Positions 20,648 to 32,494 of a stretch of 64,000 bases of DNA are shown here, piece after piece; position 1 is the first letter of the stretch, and each line of letters starts with the position of its first letter. This stretch comes from Phialophora verrucosa (taxonomy: Eukaryota > Ascomycota > Eurotiomycetes > Chaetothyriales > Herpotrichiellaceae): NCBI GenBank assembly GCA_002099365.1, contig MSED01000014.1, positions 1,612,001 through 1,676,000 on the forward strand, written 5' to 3'. The notes below the pieces were generated by a model that was not told the DNA's origin, searched no databases, and saw nothing but the letters and a program-made list of their open reading frames with translations. Position numbers and translations under genes: made by a program.

Positions 20648-22249
20648 ATTTGCCTATGTCCAGGCTGTTCTGCATGTAAATATGGTCGATTCTCACGGGG
20701 AGATCAAAACGAGTGCGTACTGGCCTCTTCACATCACGTGAACCCGGCTCAGCAACGGCTAAGGCGGCTCTGACGGGAGCAGCTTGTTTACTCGAATTTC
20801 TCGCGCTGGTGGGGAGATCTGGCGTCGGAATTTTGGAGTACTGGCAGCTCATGAGGGCCCTCGTTGCCTTTTATACGTGTCCAACGCGTCAATCCCAGCC
20901 ATTTCAGACGGACGTCGTGATGAAGACACACCGATCTGAGCTTGACGAATAGATGGCAAAGTTCAGTCCTCTGACCACCGACAGATTGGGCGGGATGGCA
21001 CGTGACAAGTCCTTCTTTGAAGAAGTGCTTTAGTGCCGGTAAAGATTCGCCGTATTATCGCTTGTATACGATCGACTGTAGTGCTGTTTCGCGCAGTTTC
21101 AATTTTATCGTTCTCGCCGTGCTTCAACACTTCGTGCATCACTCAGTCAGCTCCCGATACGTAGCCTCTACCTCCTCCTTCTACTCCTCAAATACCCGTC
21201 AAAGTCGTCTTTGTCAATCGTGTTCGCTTTGGCTACGAGTGAGTTCAATGAGGAGTCGTGCTCCTCACGGGAAGTCGACTTTATCGGCTGGCGGTTGTCG
21301 ACAGCGGGAGCCATAGTGATTCCCTGGACTTCTTTCCGCTGTTCCGAATTAGCCACCGGGACTCTATGGATACTCAGTAGATCCTGCCACCGTGGAGCAG
21401 ACTGCGCGTGCAAGTCGGCCTGCAGACGGGGAGTGAAAATCAGGATTTTCGTGTTACCTTCACTGTTACAGTAGGCAAGCGTGGCAAGGCTCCGGAACGT
21501 CAGGGGCTCATTGTCGCTATTTGGAGCATTCGATTTTTCTCCCGACACAGTGCCCGTTGCTGGCTTCATCTGCAGGTCTGATGGGAGCTACTTGTACTGC
21601 GTACTACGTATATCGGAGGGAACAAGTTTTGGATACGCAATGCTTGGGAAAGCTTGTGACGCACGCATGCCCCGTTCATTGGCCGTACGAGTACGAGACT
21701 ACGATCTAGAAAAATTGTATGCATTGTAAGGAATTAAACACTTACTTTGTGCTCATACGAATATGTGCAAGGTCGATCGAGAGGTCGATCATGGCGGCGG
21801 GCCTCACTCGTATGCTCTAAACCACGTGTGCTGTCTCCCCATCTGACAGGCCTGAAGCTCATTGCAGATTAACAGGAGAAATACCTCACTCTGCGACGTG
21901 ACTCGGTGGAGCGCCAACACAGCTTCGCATGTGGCGGTCGAAGGCATCAGAAGCTTACGATTGAGCATGCTTTCGTCAAGTAGGTTGCAGAAGAAGTCAT
22001 CCGTCCGCTCATGGACGTCACAGCAAGGCATATGGGATACCTAAATATCCCAATTAGTATAGATTACGATTCTCGAGTAAGCGTCCGTCCAGTAGGGAGG
22101 CCGTGGCTCCCTCCGCATGTGAGGGCACCAATATTGCATTCGGTTCAGGACATCAGCGTAGCATTCCGACTTGTTTCTGGTAGACACGATTGTGGTGGAA
22201 CGTAGTAATAATATTTCCCTTTCAACGCCTGTGCTCTGTTGGTCCGTGG
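20648..22249. other. Intergenic, no confident gene
   Basis: 1.6 kb between the Zn2Cys6 gene and the zinc transporter gene. A 133-codon frame on the minus strand (21569-21168) has an ATG and a basic end but no recognisable fold, and I cannot call it a gene. TACGAGTACGAG occurs near 21690. Confidence 0.35.
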
Positions 22250-23877
22250 TTATTTCGCTGTCAATGCAAAGCTAACGCCCAATATGGCCATACCCAAAAA
22301 TGCAAAGGCAATACAAGTTCCCTTGTTGTGGCTCAGCTGCAGACTCTCGGCGAAGAGCGATAAGGCAACACTGGTCATCACACCGGACGTCACCGCAAAC
22401 ATGCCACCATACACTCCTTCGGTAGGAGCTCCCAGACTACTCCTGTTGGCCAACTTGAACCACAAGGCTGCAGCTCCGGCTCCAATCGGCTGCGAAACGC
22501 CGCCTAAGAATGACGACCATGCTATTGCCTTGACCCGGGAGCCGATCGCGAGGTATAAGGGCAGAGACATGGCAAAGCCTTCGGTGATGTTGTGGATGAA
22601 CAACGCCATGAACACTGCGAAACCCAGTGTAGGATTTGCGTGGTTGGTCGCATACGTGATGAAGCCCTCTGGGGCTTTGTGTAAGGCAATGGCCAACGAT
22701 GTCTGTAGGCCAATGGACATGAATGCATTGGTAGGGACGTGGTGATGGTGTTCTGGTGGCCCTGATGGTGAATGTGACCGGTGAGATGCGCGGCGGTGGT
22801 CCCCACTTATGCTGTCGTGTTGGTGCTCAGGATGATGAAAGTGATGCGTCGATGATCTCGACCGACTCATAACAGGTTTCGAGCCTCTTCCATCGATGTC
22901 CTGAGTTGTGTGGTGACCGAGAATTGGTCCATTCGATGAATGATCCTGCTCCTCGACCTCTCCAAACGTCGAACCGCTGCGCCAGGTGGGTGAGCGCAAG
23001 ACAGGGGCATGGGGTGGCATAACAGAGCTTCGTCTCTGGGCTGCCTTGAAGCAGTCCTGGCCGCAAGGATCCGTGAAGCCCATACACGGACCATTTTCAT
23101 CACAGTTGTCTTTCTGGCCACTCACGTACTTTGTGAGTGTCCTTGTGAGCGTTCTAGGCATCATGGATATCTTCCGGGTACGTGCAGTGTGAAAGGACTG
23201 GTCACCGGTCTGTGCGTTTTCGTCAGGGTTCGGCTTTCCGGGGCTCAGGCTGACGGTCCGAGACAGCAGCGGACTGCCTTCATCGGCCTCTTGAATGGGA
23301 TCTGTCCGGCATTTCGACACCAAGAGACCATTAGTATGCTCATCGTCATGCGCATGTTCTGACATTTCTTCTTGATCCTTAGCCTCCCCCTCGTCATGAG
23401 TGTGGTCGCAGTCGACGACGTGGGATGGAATGAACTGGTGTAAGACGCGCGACAGCAATTGTATACCAACAACGCCCGCCAGGAATAGCCCGATCAGGAG
23501 GTACGACGCTGCGCGAGGCGAGTAGCCCGCGTCCTTGAAGTATTTCTTGGACTGCGGAAGCATTGAATACAGGGCCGAGAACAACTGTATCACCGTCAAC
23601 TCTATTGCCCCCAGACGCGAACTTCACTCACCATGACCCCAAAACTGAGACTTAACGAGGCGGAGAGAAAAGCATCACTTTCTGATATTGAGAAGTTGCG
23701 CCAACGGTGAAACTGGCGCACGGGGATGTCGACGCAGATGATGGAGGCGCCAATAATGCAGGCTTTCTCATGCGGTCAGTAATGATCAATGAAGACCCCA
23801 TAGGAAGATGGTAGCTACTCACCGACGCCGCTAATACATGTCATGATCCATCCTCGAGTATCATTGTCGATGGCCAT
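22250..23877 (-). CDS. ZIP-family zinc transporter, Zrt3-like (vacuolar)
   Basis: Three minus-strand exons: 23877-23823, 23762-23632 and 23584-22250 (506 aa). Exons 1-2 supply the first membrane segments (GASIICVD, AFLSASLSFGVM), and the long exon 3 the rest. A His/Asp-rich loop (CDHTHDEGEAKD, then HHFHHPEHQHD and EHHHHVP) separates the N-terminal helices from the C-terminal bundle. ZIP metal-site motifs are ALHKAPEGF and FIHNITEGFAM in adjacent helices. Size and layout match yeast Zrt3, which releases zinc from the vacuole into the cytosol. A CGFTDPCGQDC-like patch and several Ser-rich stretches in the loop may be regulatory. The start MAIDNDTRGW is the only ATG that leads into the first helix. 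Confidence 0.88.
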
Positions 23878-24403
23878 CTTGCCGAGCGTTGACTTGCCCG
23901 CAAACGGCTGTTCATGTAGAAGTGCTGTAGGATATACACCCCTGTTCGCTGCAAACGAAGTCGATACTATTTTGATTGTGCTTAGGGAGCAAATGAAACG
24001 TAACTATACGAGGCTTGTGAGAGTGGTATGGCGAAGGAATGAATAGTGGTAGGTCGAGACTCGGTCGCAGTTGCAGCCAGCGGGAATGACGAGCATCCCA
24101 CGAACTTCTTTAGAGGACCTTAAGGACTCGACGTTTGCGGCTTAGGGGCCGGCTCGCCTTCCCCCCACAGGCCCTGCGCCTACGAATGATAGGCGAGTCA
24201 ATGCCTGCACCGCCTAGTTGGCACGCCTCTCAGCCTTGCTCGGGCCTCTTACTGTAGGCAGCCGGGAGGCACTTGCGCATGCGAGGGTCATCTGGACCAG
24301 TCATGCGCTGATTGGCCTCCACAGTCACGAACTTTCAATCGATTTTTGAGAATGCGACGCGTCCTCGATGGCATTCTTCTGACATTTCTCACCACCCCGA
24401 CAC
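23878..24403. promoter_or_regulatory. Divergent promoter of zinc transporter and Nuc1 genes
   Basis: 526 bp between two divergently transcribed genes. No particular binding site is claimed from reading it. Confidence 0.45.
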
Positions 24404-25489
24404 ATGTCCAAAACCACCATTGCCATCATCGCGGCTACGTCTGCTTTTGCAGGCGCGTCGCTCACGGCTCTGTTGATTCCCCGACCCCGAAAAGATGAGC
24501 CCAGACCGACGCCGACGTTGAGCGAGGCCTCGCTGTCTGCGACACTACCTTTACCAGCGACTCCTCCACCGCCTACGTCCATCCCTGTACCGGTTCCTGT
24601 GGCCGTATCAACGCAGCCTGCCTTATCCTCTGTAATAGCGCCAGTCGATCCATCTGGCATACTGCGTTATGGCTTTCCCGGCCCTGTTGCCGACACACTG
24701 ACTACTCCCTCCCACCTCTCGTCGTTTAACAGATTCACGCGAAATCCTCATTGGGTGGCGGAGCACTTCACAGCCCAGTCACTGCTCATGAACAATGGAT
24801 CCCGGCGACATAGCGTGTTCTACGAGGATCTGTCTATCCCTCCCATGTTCCGCGCGAAGCTTTCCGATTACTTTCGAAGCGGCTACGACCGAGGACACCA
24901 AGTCCCAGCAGCCGATGCAAAATGGTCACAAGACGCGATGGACTCGACGTTTGTGTTAAGCAACATGTGTCCGCAAGTTGGAGAAGGCTTCAACCGTGAC
25001 TACTGGGCACATTTCGAGGAATTCTGTCGGGGCCTGGTCAAGAAATACCCCAGCGTCCGAGTGGTCACCGGCCCACTATACCTGCCCAAGAGAGACGATC
25101 GAGACGGGAAATGGCGAGTGTCCTACGAAGTGATCGGGAATCCTCCCAGCGTGGCTGTGCCCACTCACTTTTACAAGATCATTTTCGCAGAGGAGGCGGC
25201 TCACAGCCCCATTGGATCGGTGGCCCTCGGCGCTTTCGTCTTGCCTAATGCTGAGATCCCGAATTCGAAAAGCTTGCGAGATTTTGAGGTTCCTCTCGAA
25301 GCAGTGGAACGAGCCAGTGGGCTGATCTTTGCAGACAAGCTGCCTACTGAGAGGAGAAAGCGGCTTTGCAGCGAAGTCGGCTGTGACATAATTGTTCGCG
25401 AGTTTGATAAAGCTCGGCAACAGTCGAACGGCGTCGGACAGGCTCCGAAAGTGCCTTCTCAGATTCAGCAACCTGGAGGCAGGTGGTGA
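24404..25489 (+). CDS. NUC1: Mitochondrial nuclease EndoG/Nuc1
   Basis: Intronless, 361 aa. Residues 1-25 form a hydrophobic N-terminal segment (TIAIIAATSAFAGASLTALLI) ending in basic residues, as in the membrane/intermembrane-space anchor of this family. A Pro-rich linker follows to about residue 82. The DNA/RNA non-specific endonuclease domain covers about 88-330. The catalytic signature DRGH lies at 162-165 (general base His165), followed by LSNMCPQ and NRDYW, which supply the metal-binding Asn and the Arg. Nuc1/EndoG is a mitochondrial DNase/RNase with roles in mitochondrial DNA recombination and cell death. All key residues appear present. The N-terminal Pro-rich linker is longer than in yeast Nuc1. 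Confidence 0.94.
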   Translation: MSKTTIAIIAATSAFAGASLTALLIPRPRKDEPRPTPTLSEASLSATLPLPATPPPPTSIPVPVPVAVSTQPALSSVIAPVDPSGILRYGFPGPVADTLTTPSHLSSFNRFTRNPHWVAEHFTAQSLLMNNGSRRHSVFYEDLSIPPMFRAKLSDYFRSGYDRGHQVPAADAKWSQDAMDSTFVLSNMCPQVGEGFNRDYWAHFEEFCRGLVKKYPSVRVVTGPLYLPKRDDRDGKWRVSYEVIGNPPSVAVPTHFYKIIFAEEAAHSPIGSVALGAFVLPNAEIPNSKSLRDFEVPLEAVERASGLIFADKLPTERRKRLCSEVGCDIIVREFDKARQQSNGVGQAPKVPSQIQQPGGRW

Positions 25490-26329
25490 AAACCCGAGAT
25501 GACTGATGGTCAAGGGAGACTATTGCTCACATGACACGAGCATAGAACGCGCAGACTTGTGGTTTCCAGAGCATCTTTGAGATCGAGCGTTTCAGCAGCA
25601 TGTATCATATGGAGGTGCATAGCGGATCGAGTCCCGAAACAGAGAATCTTCCAAACGGGCAGACTGAGTATGTGCAACAGGGATCGCTTTGCGGCAACAC
25701 TTTGCAACCATCTTCACCATCTAGTATGTCGCGAGAGTAATGAGAGAATTGAAGCACAGCGCAAGACGCCTTCGCAATCATGGCATTCGACAATATCGAC
25801 CACTTCAGCCTCGAAGCCGGTGCCCGACGCGGCCACATGCCTGCTGTCTGCCTTACCAGTGGCTTATCGACCCAGTAGAGACCGACTCATATCGGCCTGC
25901 GTCACACTAACTGCATAATTCAGCCTCTCACTGGGCCTTTCCAGATCTCGAAATCACTTCTTGTGGCCTTTGGGGGAGTGACTCATCGTTCAGCCAACCG
26001 GATCTAGGCACCAAAGGACCAGCCTTGTGGCCTAGAATCCTCATAGGCAGCAGGGCCTTTGGCGACATTGCAGACCAGCCTGGCGAGCCTCATGGGACCA
26101 GTCGGCCGCATTGAATTGCCTAAAGATGGACATATGGTTGGACAAAGTGCGTCAATGTCGGTCTTTCAGGCCACAAGCGTACCCCTCTCTAGGCTCCCTC
26201 CCCACTACACAGTGCCCTTGCAATTCGTATAACTTTCAGCCTCATGTCTCTGTTTACCGGTCATGTCTCTCAATCCAACATCTCATTCTTCTGAGCCTTA
26301 CTTGTCTTTCTTCCCAAAACACCGCCAAG
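25490..26329. other. Intergenic upstream of AAA ATPase gene
   Basis: 0.84 kb holding the 3' end of the NUC1 transcript and the promoter of the next gene. CT-rich stretches precede the ATPase ATG. No other feature seen. Confidence 0.45.
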
Positions 26330-28614
26330 ATGCCTGGAGAAAAGGAGGTCCCGAAGAAAGCCGACGAGGCTGAGCAGAGCAACAGCGTCAAGTCGGAAAA
26401 GAGTGACGAGGAAGTGAAAGACGACGAGCCGAAGGAGCCGGAAGTTCCCCAGGGCAGCATCACCGAAGCGAAAGCGTTGTACTCCAAGAAAGACAATGAC
26501 GGCAAATACCAGTGGGTGACTGAAGAGCCGGTCGACGTTGTCGATGCCGCCGAGAACGAGAAGACGGCTCGGTACGCGTTCCTGGTTCGCAAGCAGAAAT
26601 CATACGACAGCCGCAAGAAATACGACATTCACTCCATCATTGTCCAGTCGCCGTGGTTGAAGAAGGCGCTCGGAGTGATCCTCGAAGACTACCCCGGCAT
26701 CACCACGAATCTCGACCGCCTCGTGTTTCGAGCGCCTTTCCACCCATTCGTGCACCGGTGGACTCGGCTGGCTGACCTTCTGGAGAAGAACGAGTTCGAG
26801 GAGGATGTCGCGCGTGAACACCTCCAGCTATTCCACGATGTCTTGTTCGAGGAGCTCAAGAACGCCATTGCCGCAAAAATCGACCTGGTCAAGAACGGCG
26901 TCATCACCTTCGAGTACTTGTGGACCATCTTTGAGCCGCAGACGCTGGTCTACAGCGTGTCCGACGGGAAAGAGTGCGTGTTCAAGCTCAACTCGTCAAG
27001 CACCGGCACCGACCAACGCCGAGGGCTCGACTTCCTCCAACTCGATGTCTGGTCGGTCGACTGGGATGGCAACAAGTTTGGACAGCATGTGACCTACCTT
27101 CAGAACTACGAGTTCGCGGGGACGACTCCGATCACCTCGCTCCAGGCATACCCTTTGGAGTTTCACCCGGACAAGGCACAACTCATGATGCGTCTGGTCC
27201 TCCGTGGCAAGCTTTTCGAACGCCTGGCCGGCTACCATTACAAGGCATACCGGGGAGTGGCTCTGGGATATGGCCGTTGCGGCATGATCCGCCACAACAT
27301 TGAGTCCCGGATCATCATCGACTGTGAAGCTCACAATCGGTTTTTGCCAAACAGTGCCGTCTACTTCAATTCCCTCTTCAAGCCCTCGAAGAAGTCGACC
27401 GAGGTCGTTCCGATGTCTGACGATGCAGAAGAGGATGACCTGTACGACGACGCACTTGACATCTTCGACGATGACTCCTCGGACTACCTTGCCACTCCAG
27501 ACTCGGAGAATGACGCGAAGAAGCCCAAACACCGTCCTCTGACCACCGAGGAACTCCTCCTCGCCGTTCCCTATGTGCGCGGGTACGCCATCAAGACCAA
27601 GAAGTGGCTCTGGTTCTATGTGGATCAAGTCGAAGAGATCAAGTTTGCGGAAAACGCGTTTGCTTCGTTGGTCCTGCCACCAGAGCAGAAGTCGCTGATC
27701 CGTGCTTTTGTCGAGTCACAGGTCAAATACAAGGATGACTTTGACGACATCATTGCAGGTAAAGGACGGGGCATGATCATGCTGCTCGCCGGTCCGCCAG
27801 GCGTGGGCAAAACTCTGACGAGTGAATCGGTGGCCGAGGACATGCGTGTCCCGCTCTACATGTAAGTTGCAGCGTTTTGAGGGATGAATGGGAGTGGGAG
27901 CTAACAGCAGAGTCAGGATGTCGGCCGGAGATCTTGGACTCGACCCGTCGGGCATTGAAGAGTCCCTCAATCTCGTTCTTGACATGGTCAGCAAATGGAA
28001 TGCGGTTTTGCTCTTGGACGAAGCCGATGTCTTTCTGGAGGCCCGCTCCTCGAATGATCTTGAACGCAACAAAATGGTTTCGATCTTCCTTCGGGTCTTG
28101 GGTAAGATGGACCCCACTTGACTTCGTTTTCGCTCCTTTGTGATGTCTCGTTGGGTCTGTCGCCGTGGTCAGACATTGCATCACGTCCCACGACAGCTAC
28201 CGATCCACCTTCACATCTCACGTTTAAGACATACAGCTGACAAGCTTCCCCGCAGAGTACTACGAAGGCGTCCTCTTCCTGACGACGAATCGAATCAAGA
28301 ACATCGACGAAGCCTTCCATTCTCGCATCCATGTCACAGTCAATTATCCGAGCCTGTCGATCGAGTCTCGTCGGCATATCTGGCAGACCTTCCTCGGACA
28401 TGACCATCCGATGAGCGGTAAGGATTTGGACCGGCTTGCCAAAGTCAGTCTCAACGGCCGACAAATCAAGAACATCCTCAAGACGGCACAGATGTTGGCC
28501 CGCAGTCAAGACAACCAGGCACCGACCAAAGACGGGAAACGTGGTGGTGTCAAGGTGGAGATGCGTCATCTGGAAACCATCCTGGCCATCGAGCGAGGCA
28601 CGTCATGGGAGTAA
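26330..28614 (+). CDS. Fungal AAA ATPase with DUF7025-like N-terminal region
   Basis: Three exons: 26330-27861, 27917-28101 and 28256-28614 (691 aa). The ATG at 26330 has a strong context (CACCGCCAAGATG); the open frame reaches further up but without family resemblance. Residues 1-60 are charged and disordered. About 80-430 match the region that precedes the ATPase in a fungal family of unknown substrate (DUF7025), including FEYLWTIFEPQTLVYS and LLVRGYAIKTKKW-like words. The AAA module has Walker A GPPGVGKT at 488-495, Walker B LLLDEADVFLE with Asp-Glu at 545-546, sensor TTNRI and an arginine-finger HSRIHV. An acidic insert (DDAEEDDLYDDALDIFDDD) lies near residue 370. Intron 2 is 154 nt, long for this genome. 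Function unknown. Confidence 0.88.
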
Positions 28615-28828
28615 GTACGGGTACCAGCAATGGGTTACTGGGCGGGTGTTCAGGCACAATACAGGACGAGTGTCGATTAGCGTGGATGTAACTACGAGTA
28701 GTGCTAGAGTCAGTTCCCATACAGTAACCGCCACTGCTACCCAGCTGGGATAAAGCCAACCTCGTCATGCCGGGAGAGAGGAGGAGAATAATGTGCTCGG
28801 TGCGTTCATATGAATCAAGGCAGACAAT

Positions 28829-28846
28829 CAGTCAGTCAGTCAGTCA
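28829..28846. repeat. CAGT tetranucleotide repeat
   Basis: Four and a half copies of CAGT downstream of the AAA ATPase gene. Confidence 0.7.
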
Positions 28847-30333
28847 AAGGAAAAGAGTAGCCCAGTAATGCCGTGGCTTGGATGACAAGAGGCAAAGCCA
28901 ACGAAACCGGTCTGGAAGTCTTGAATCTGGACCTTTCGTATTACGAGACAGGCCTGGTCGCAAGGGTAGTCACGTACTTGTCCAGCCCCCAACGATCAGG
29001 GAAGTTGAATGGCCAAGTCTCTTACGAGTGCACAGTAGCACTGTACAAGTACGAGTGACTGTGGCCGGGGTAATGCCTGCCACACACACCACAGAGCTGC
29101 ATGATCCTACGAGTTACAATGCGCCGGTCCACGGGAGAAAAGCCACAAAAGCTTGGACACACGACGCGCCGCAGCAGCCGCTAACACCGTAACTCGTAGT
29201 ACGAGTCGAGTGCCCAGTCACCTGTATTGTAGGGATCCTCGTGGGCCCTCGTCGGCAATACCCTCGTGCCCCCCCTCGCTTGATGGCTTGGCTCTTCTCT
29301 TTTTCTTGTTCCTGGGGACCACACCACCCGCCACTAATACCTACGAGTATGTAGTACGCGGACGAGCGAGGTGCAGCGATACGCAGTGCACGCGATGATT
29401 TTCGCCACCGTAGTGTCTCAGTTTTGTGCTCGTGCTGCACTATGAGTGCACGGTAGGGCCGCACAGGAGGGCCACATCGGAGGAAGCAGAGTAGAGCCGC
29501 ACACTGAGCCAAATATCACGGAGGAGGGAGCGTGGGAGCTCAAGTTACTGACTGGTACGAGTCCTGCGGACAGTAGGGCTCTGGCTCAGTAACACACAGT
29601 ACAAGCACGACCGAGTGCCGGATAGGGCGGAGGGACCAGGACCGGGACTGGCACTGGCACTGGGACTTGGACGCGGAGGAAACAAGGAGAATTTAATACT
29701 CGTTACCGCATTTCTCCCGCCGCCCTTTTGCTCTGTCCTGTTTCTGCCTTGCATGTTGGAGAAATTCGGACCTTCCATTCGGTTCGCATGGCTGCACCGT
29801 CGGATGCTCCCTGAAAGGGAAATGAATGAATGGAGAACGACAAAAGAAAAAAGAATAAGGTTGTTGCGGCGGGAAAAACAAAAGAGCTGCCGGGGGCTAC
29901 GGCTACGGCTGTGACTGTGACAGCGTGAGCAAGACTTGCGAGATGCCATCAGTCCGAGGATCGGCATGTGCCTTTTTTCTTCGTCCTTGTGCGGGTACTC
30001 TGACTGTACGGATGCGGGTATCGAGCATGTCTGCCCTGTTTGTCCTGTCTTTCTGAACTTGAGCTACAGAGTACTTGTACAGTATAAGTGAGTAGTGAAC
30101 TATGGAGTACTCCTACAGTAACAAGTGAGTAGTGCACGAGGTGTCTGGATGGCTTAATCCATGCGGGCGAGGACGAGGGTGAGGTCGAAGTATTTCCTGC
30201 CGCACGCCTACATACCGACTCGTATAGGCTACACAGTCAGGTAGGAGGTATTAAGGCCCTTGTAGGTACCCAGTACTCGTTCTGAGGACGGAAGTACATA
30301 GTCTGTCACTGAGAGCCGAGCTTCCCGCTTCCC

Positions 30334-30430
30334 GCTTGGAGCTTGGAGCTTGGAGCTTGGAGCTTGGAGCTCGGACTCAGCACCAGTATGCTTACTTTTA
30401 CATCACATCGCATCACATCGCATCACGTCG
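30334..30430. repeat. Two adjacent tandem arrays (7-bp and 10-bp units)
   Basis: A 7-bp unit GCTTGGA repeats about five times at 30334-30371, and a 10-bp unit CATCACATCG repeats three times at 30401-30430. Both are noncoding. Confidence 0.75.
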
Positions 30431-31105
30431 GTGTTTCCGTCCGGAAGAAACGGATCAGTGCGGAGGACCATGCGAGTGCGAGTACAGTATAGGGGGACAT
30501 GGAGTTCACAGTCCACAGCTCACTACGATGGATAAATCTCCCGCCGAGATAATTGCCTCATGGTATGAATACTCACTTGTAAGAGGACGAGGACAAGGAC
30601 GAGGACGAGTACGAACTCGGCGAGTAAAATAGGTAATATGTGCGTAGTAGGTACTCTACTTAGGCTTCATGCTTCATGCTTTATGATTCGACTTCACGCT
30701 TCACGCTTCCTGATTCGAACGTCCATTTCAGCTTCGACTTGGACCTTTCGAGCTCGCCACCATCTTGAATCCCGAGGAGAGGGGAAAGGAAGATCCCTGG
30801 ATGAACAAGCCGCAAAGGCGGGGAAAAGTGCAAAGTTTCTCATGCCATGGATCGTGGGTGCAGGGATATGTATGTCTAGCTCGTACAAAGTGCATGGCGG
30901 TCTCGGCATCTCGGTAGCCGTATGGAGCATTTAGCACTAACCCGCGAGCCCGCGTATTCAGCCCACCAACCACCAATATACTGTGTACTCGTACTGTATA
31001 CTGTGTACAGAACTCGTTTCGTGCTGTGCAGGCCCGAGAACTCCGCACGAGGCGAACGAACAACTTTTCTACATGCAGGAGTACTCGTAAATGGAGATAC
31101 TGGGT

Positions 31106-31125
31106 AAGCAAGCAAGCAAGCAAGC
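31106..31125. repeat. AAGC tetranucleotide repeat
   Basis: Five copies of AAGC in the convergent interval. Confidence 0.7.
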
Positions 31126-31609
31126 TGCCCGGGCAACTGTGCCAACTTCCGCCACCTCGGCTGGGGCATGGACTCCACCCGCTCCACCGACTCTCACGTC
31201 ACCGCTGAACTCGGACGCTGGAAAGCTGGAAAGCTGAGCTCACAGAAGCCAAAAAGGGCGGAAAAGGAAAAGAAAAGGTGGAGCTCGCGTGAGCTTGCCC
31301 ACTGGTCACCGTGACAGTCGCCTTTCCCGAGTGACAGAGTACGAGTACAGAAGTACTCCGTTGGGTTAGAGCTACAATGGGCGGAGCGAGCGAAGCGAGC
31401 GAAAAGTAGGTGCTGTAGGTCCATGTGGTCGGTCCCCCTCCCGCCTCATCGAGCGTGTCGAGCTGAGTTGAGAGAAGAAAAGAAATGTGAAAGGAAAACG
31501 AAAGCACAGAAGATGGATCAAAGTATTTTTTTCCTGAAATGTTCGGGATTTGAGAATTGCATCGATATACTGCAGATATCGTTGCAAAACTATGTATGTG
31601 TGTGTGGAC

Positions 31610-31610
<1 letters not shown>

Positions 31611-31640
<30 letters not shown>
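31611..31640. repeat. AGT trinucleotide repeat
   Basis: Ten perfect copies of AGT about 340 bp beyond the stop codon of the secreted repeat protein, probably in or near its 3' UTR. Confidence 0.8.
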
Positions 31641-31641
<1 letters not shown>

Positions 31642-31980
31642 ATTATTATCATGTACGAGGTATTCGACAAGGGAAGGTATGATGGCCGCCTCAGAGCCCT
31701 CAGGTCGAATTATGTTCCCTTTTTTTGGACCTAATTTTGTTCCCTCCCATAATGATACCCAGGTGTGACTCCATTGCTGTGAAGGCGTGAAAACATTTGA
31801 CAATATTGGCCATTGTCGTCGTGATGATCGTTGGGGTCGTTGATCCGTTGCGTGTGGGTCGTCGGGGGACGTGATGATTAAAATGAAAAGCTCATTGACC
31901 CGCGATCGTTCGTCGTCAGGGTCGTCGTCGTGCCCATTCATCCATCCTTCATTGGTCCCAGCTTGCTCAGGCGGGCAAGC

Positions 31981-32494
31981 TTAGTTCCAGTCTCCCCAGG
32001 TGGCGGCGGCAGTGACCGTCACGTACTCGGGAACGGTGGCAGTGTAGGTCACTGGCACGGTGACATAGGCGGTAGACACTGACCAGTCGGTCCACTGCTG
32101 GACGGCAGTGGTGGTGACGGTGGCAGTTGAATAGACCTGGAGATGAAGTGTTAGTCTGGTTCTCTCCGCCCAAGGCAAGGCGCGAATAACTTACAGTGGT
32201 GGGGACAGTCTCGGTCTTGTAGACGGTGGTGGGAACAGTCTCGGTCTTGTAGACAGTGGTCGGGACAGTCTCAGTCTTGTAGATGGTCGAGTACGCCGTC
32301 GCGTAGACGGTCGTGGGGACGGTCGAGTAGACGGTCGAGTAGGCAGTCGAGTACTCGGTGGTGTAGATGGTCGAGTACACGGTGGTGGCGGCACCCCAGT
32401 CTCCCCAGGTGTTGCCAGCGGGAGTATCGCCTCGCTTGACGGCAGCGGCGGAAACGCCAGCAATGAGAGCGGCAGCGGCAGTGAAGAACTTCAT
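31981..32494 (-). CDS. Secreted Thr/Tyr-repeat protein with Kex2 site
   Basis: Two minus-strand exons: 32494-32195 and 32136-31981 (151 aa), intron 58 nt. The N-terminus is a signal peptide (MKFFTAAAALIAGVSAA) followed by a Lys-Arg Kex2-type site, so the mature chain would start GDTPAGNTWGDWG. The body is built of TVYST/TTEYST-like units and then three near-perfect copies of the 10-residue unit VYKTETVPTT. The chain ends TWGDWN, echoing the TWGDWG at the mature N-terminus. No cysteine and no GPI signal are visible. Such Thr/Val/Tyr beta-prone repeats occur in fungal wall or surface proteins; that role is inference. Length, simplicity and repeat number suggest fast evolution. Confidence 0.8.

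Larger units (their letters stand above)
28615..31980. other. 3.4-kb gene-free convergent interval rich in short repeats
   Basis: Between the 3' ends of the AAA ATPase (+) and the secreted repeat protein (-). No coding frame is convincing. The word TACGAGTA or TACTCGTA and near matches recur, for example near 29049, 29107, 29191, 29340, 29556, 30271, 30982, 31079 and 31335. Several simple repeats are listed separately. Confidence 0.5.

Noticed and set aside
21168..21569. 133-codon minus-strand frame
   Set aside because: Has an ATG but no domain, signal peptide or splice context; could be chance in a 1.6-kb gap.
26111..26329. Upstream in-frame extension of the AAA ATPase
   Set aside because: The added residues (Cys/Ser/His-rich) do not look conserved and the ATG at 26330 has a strong context.
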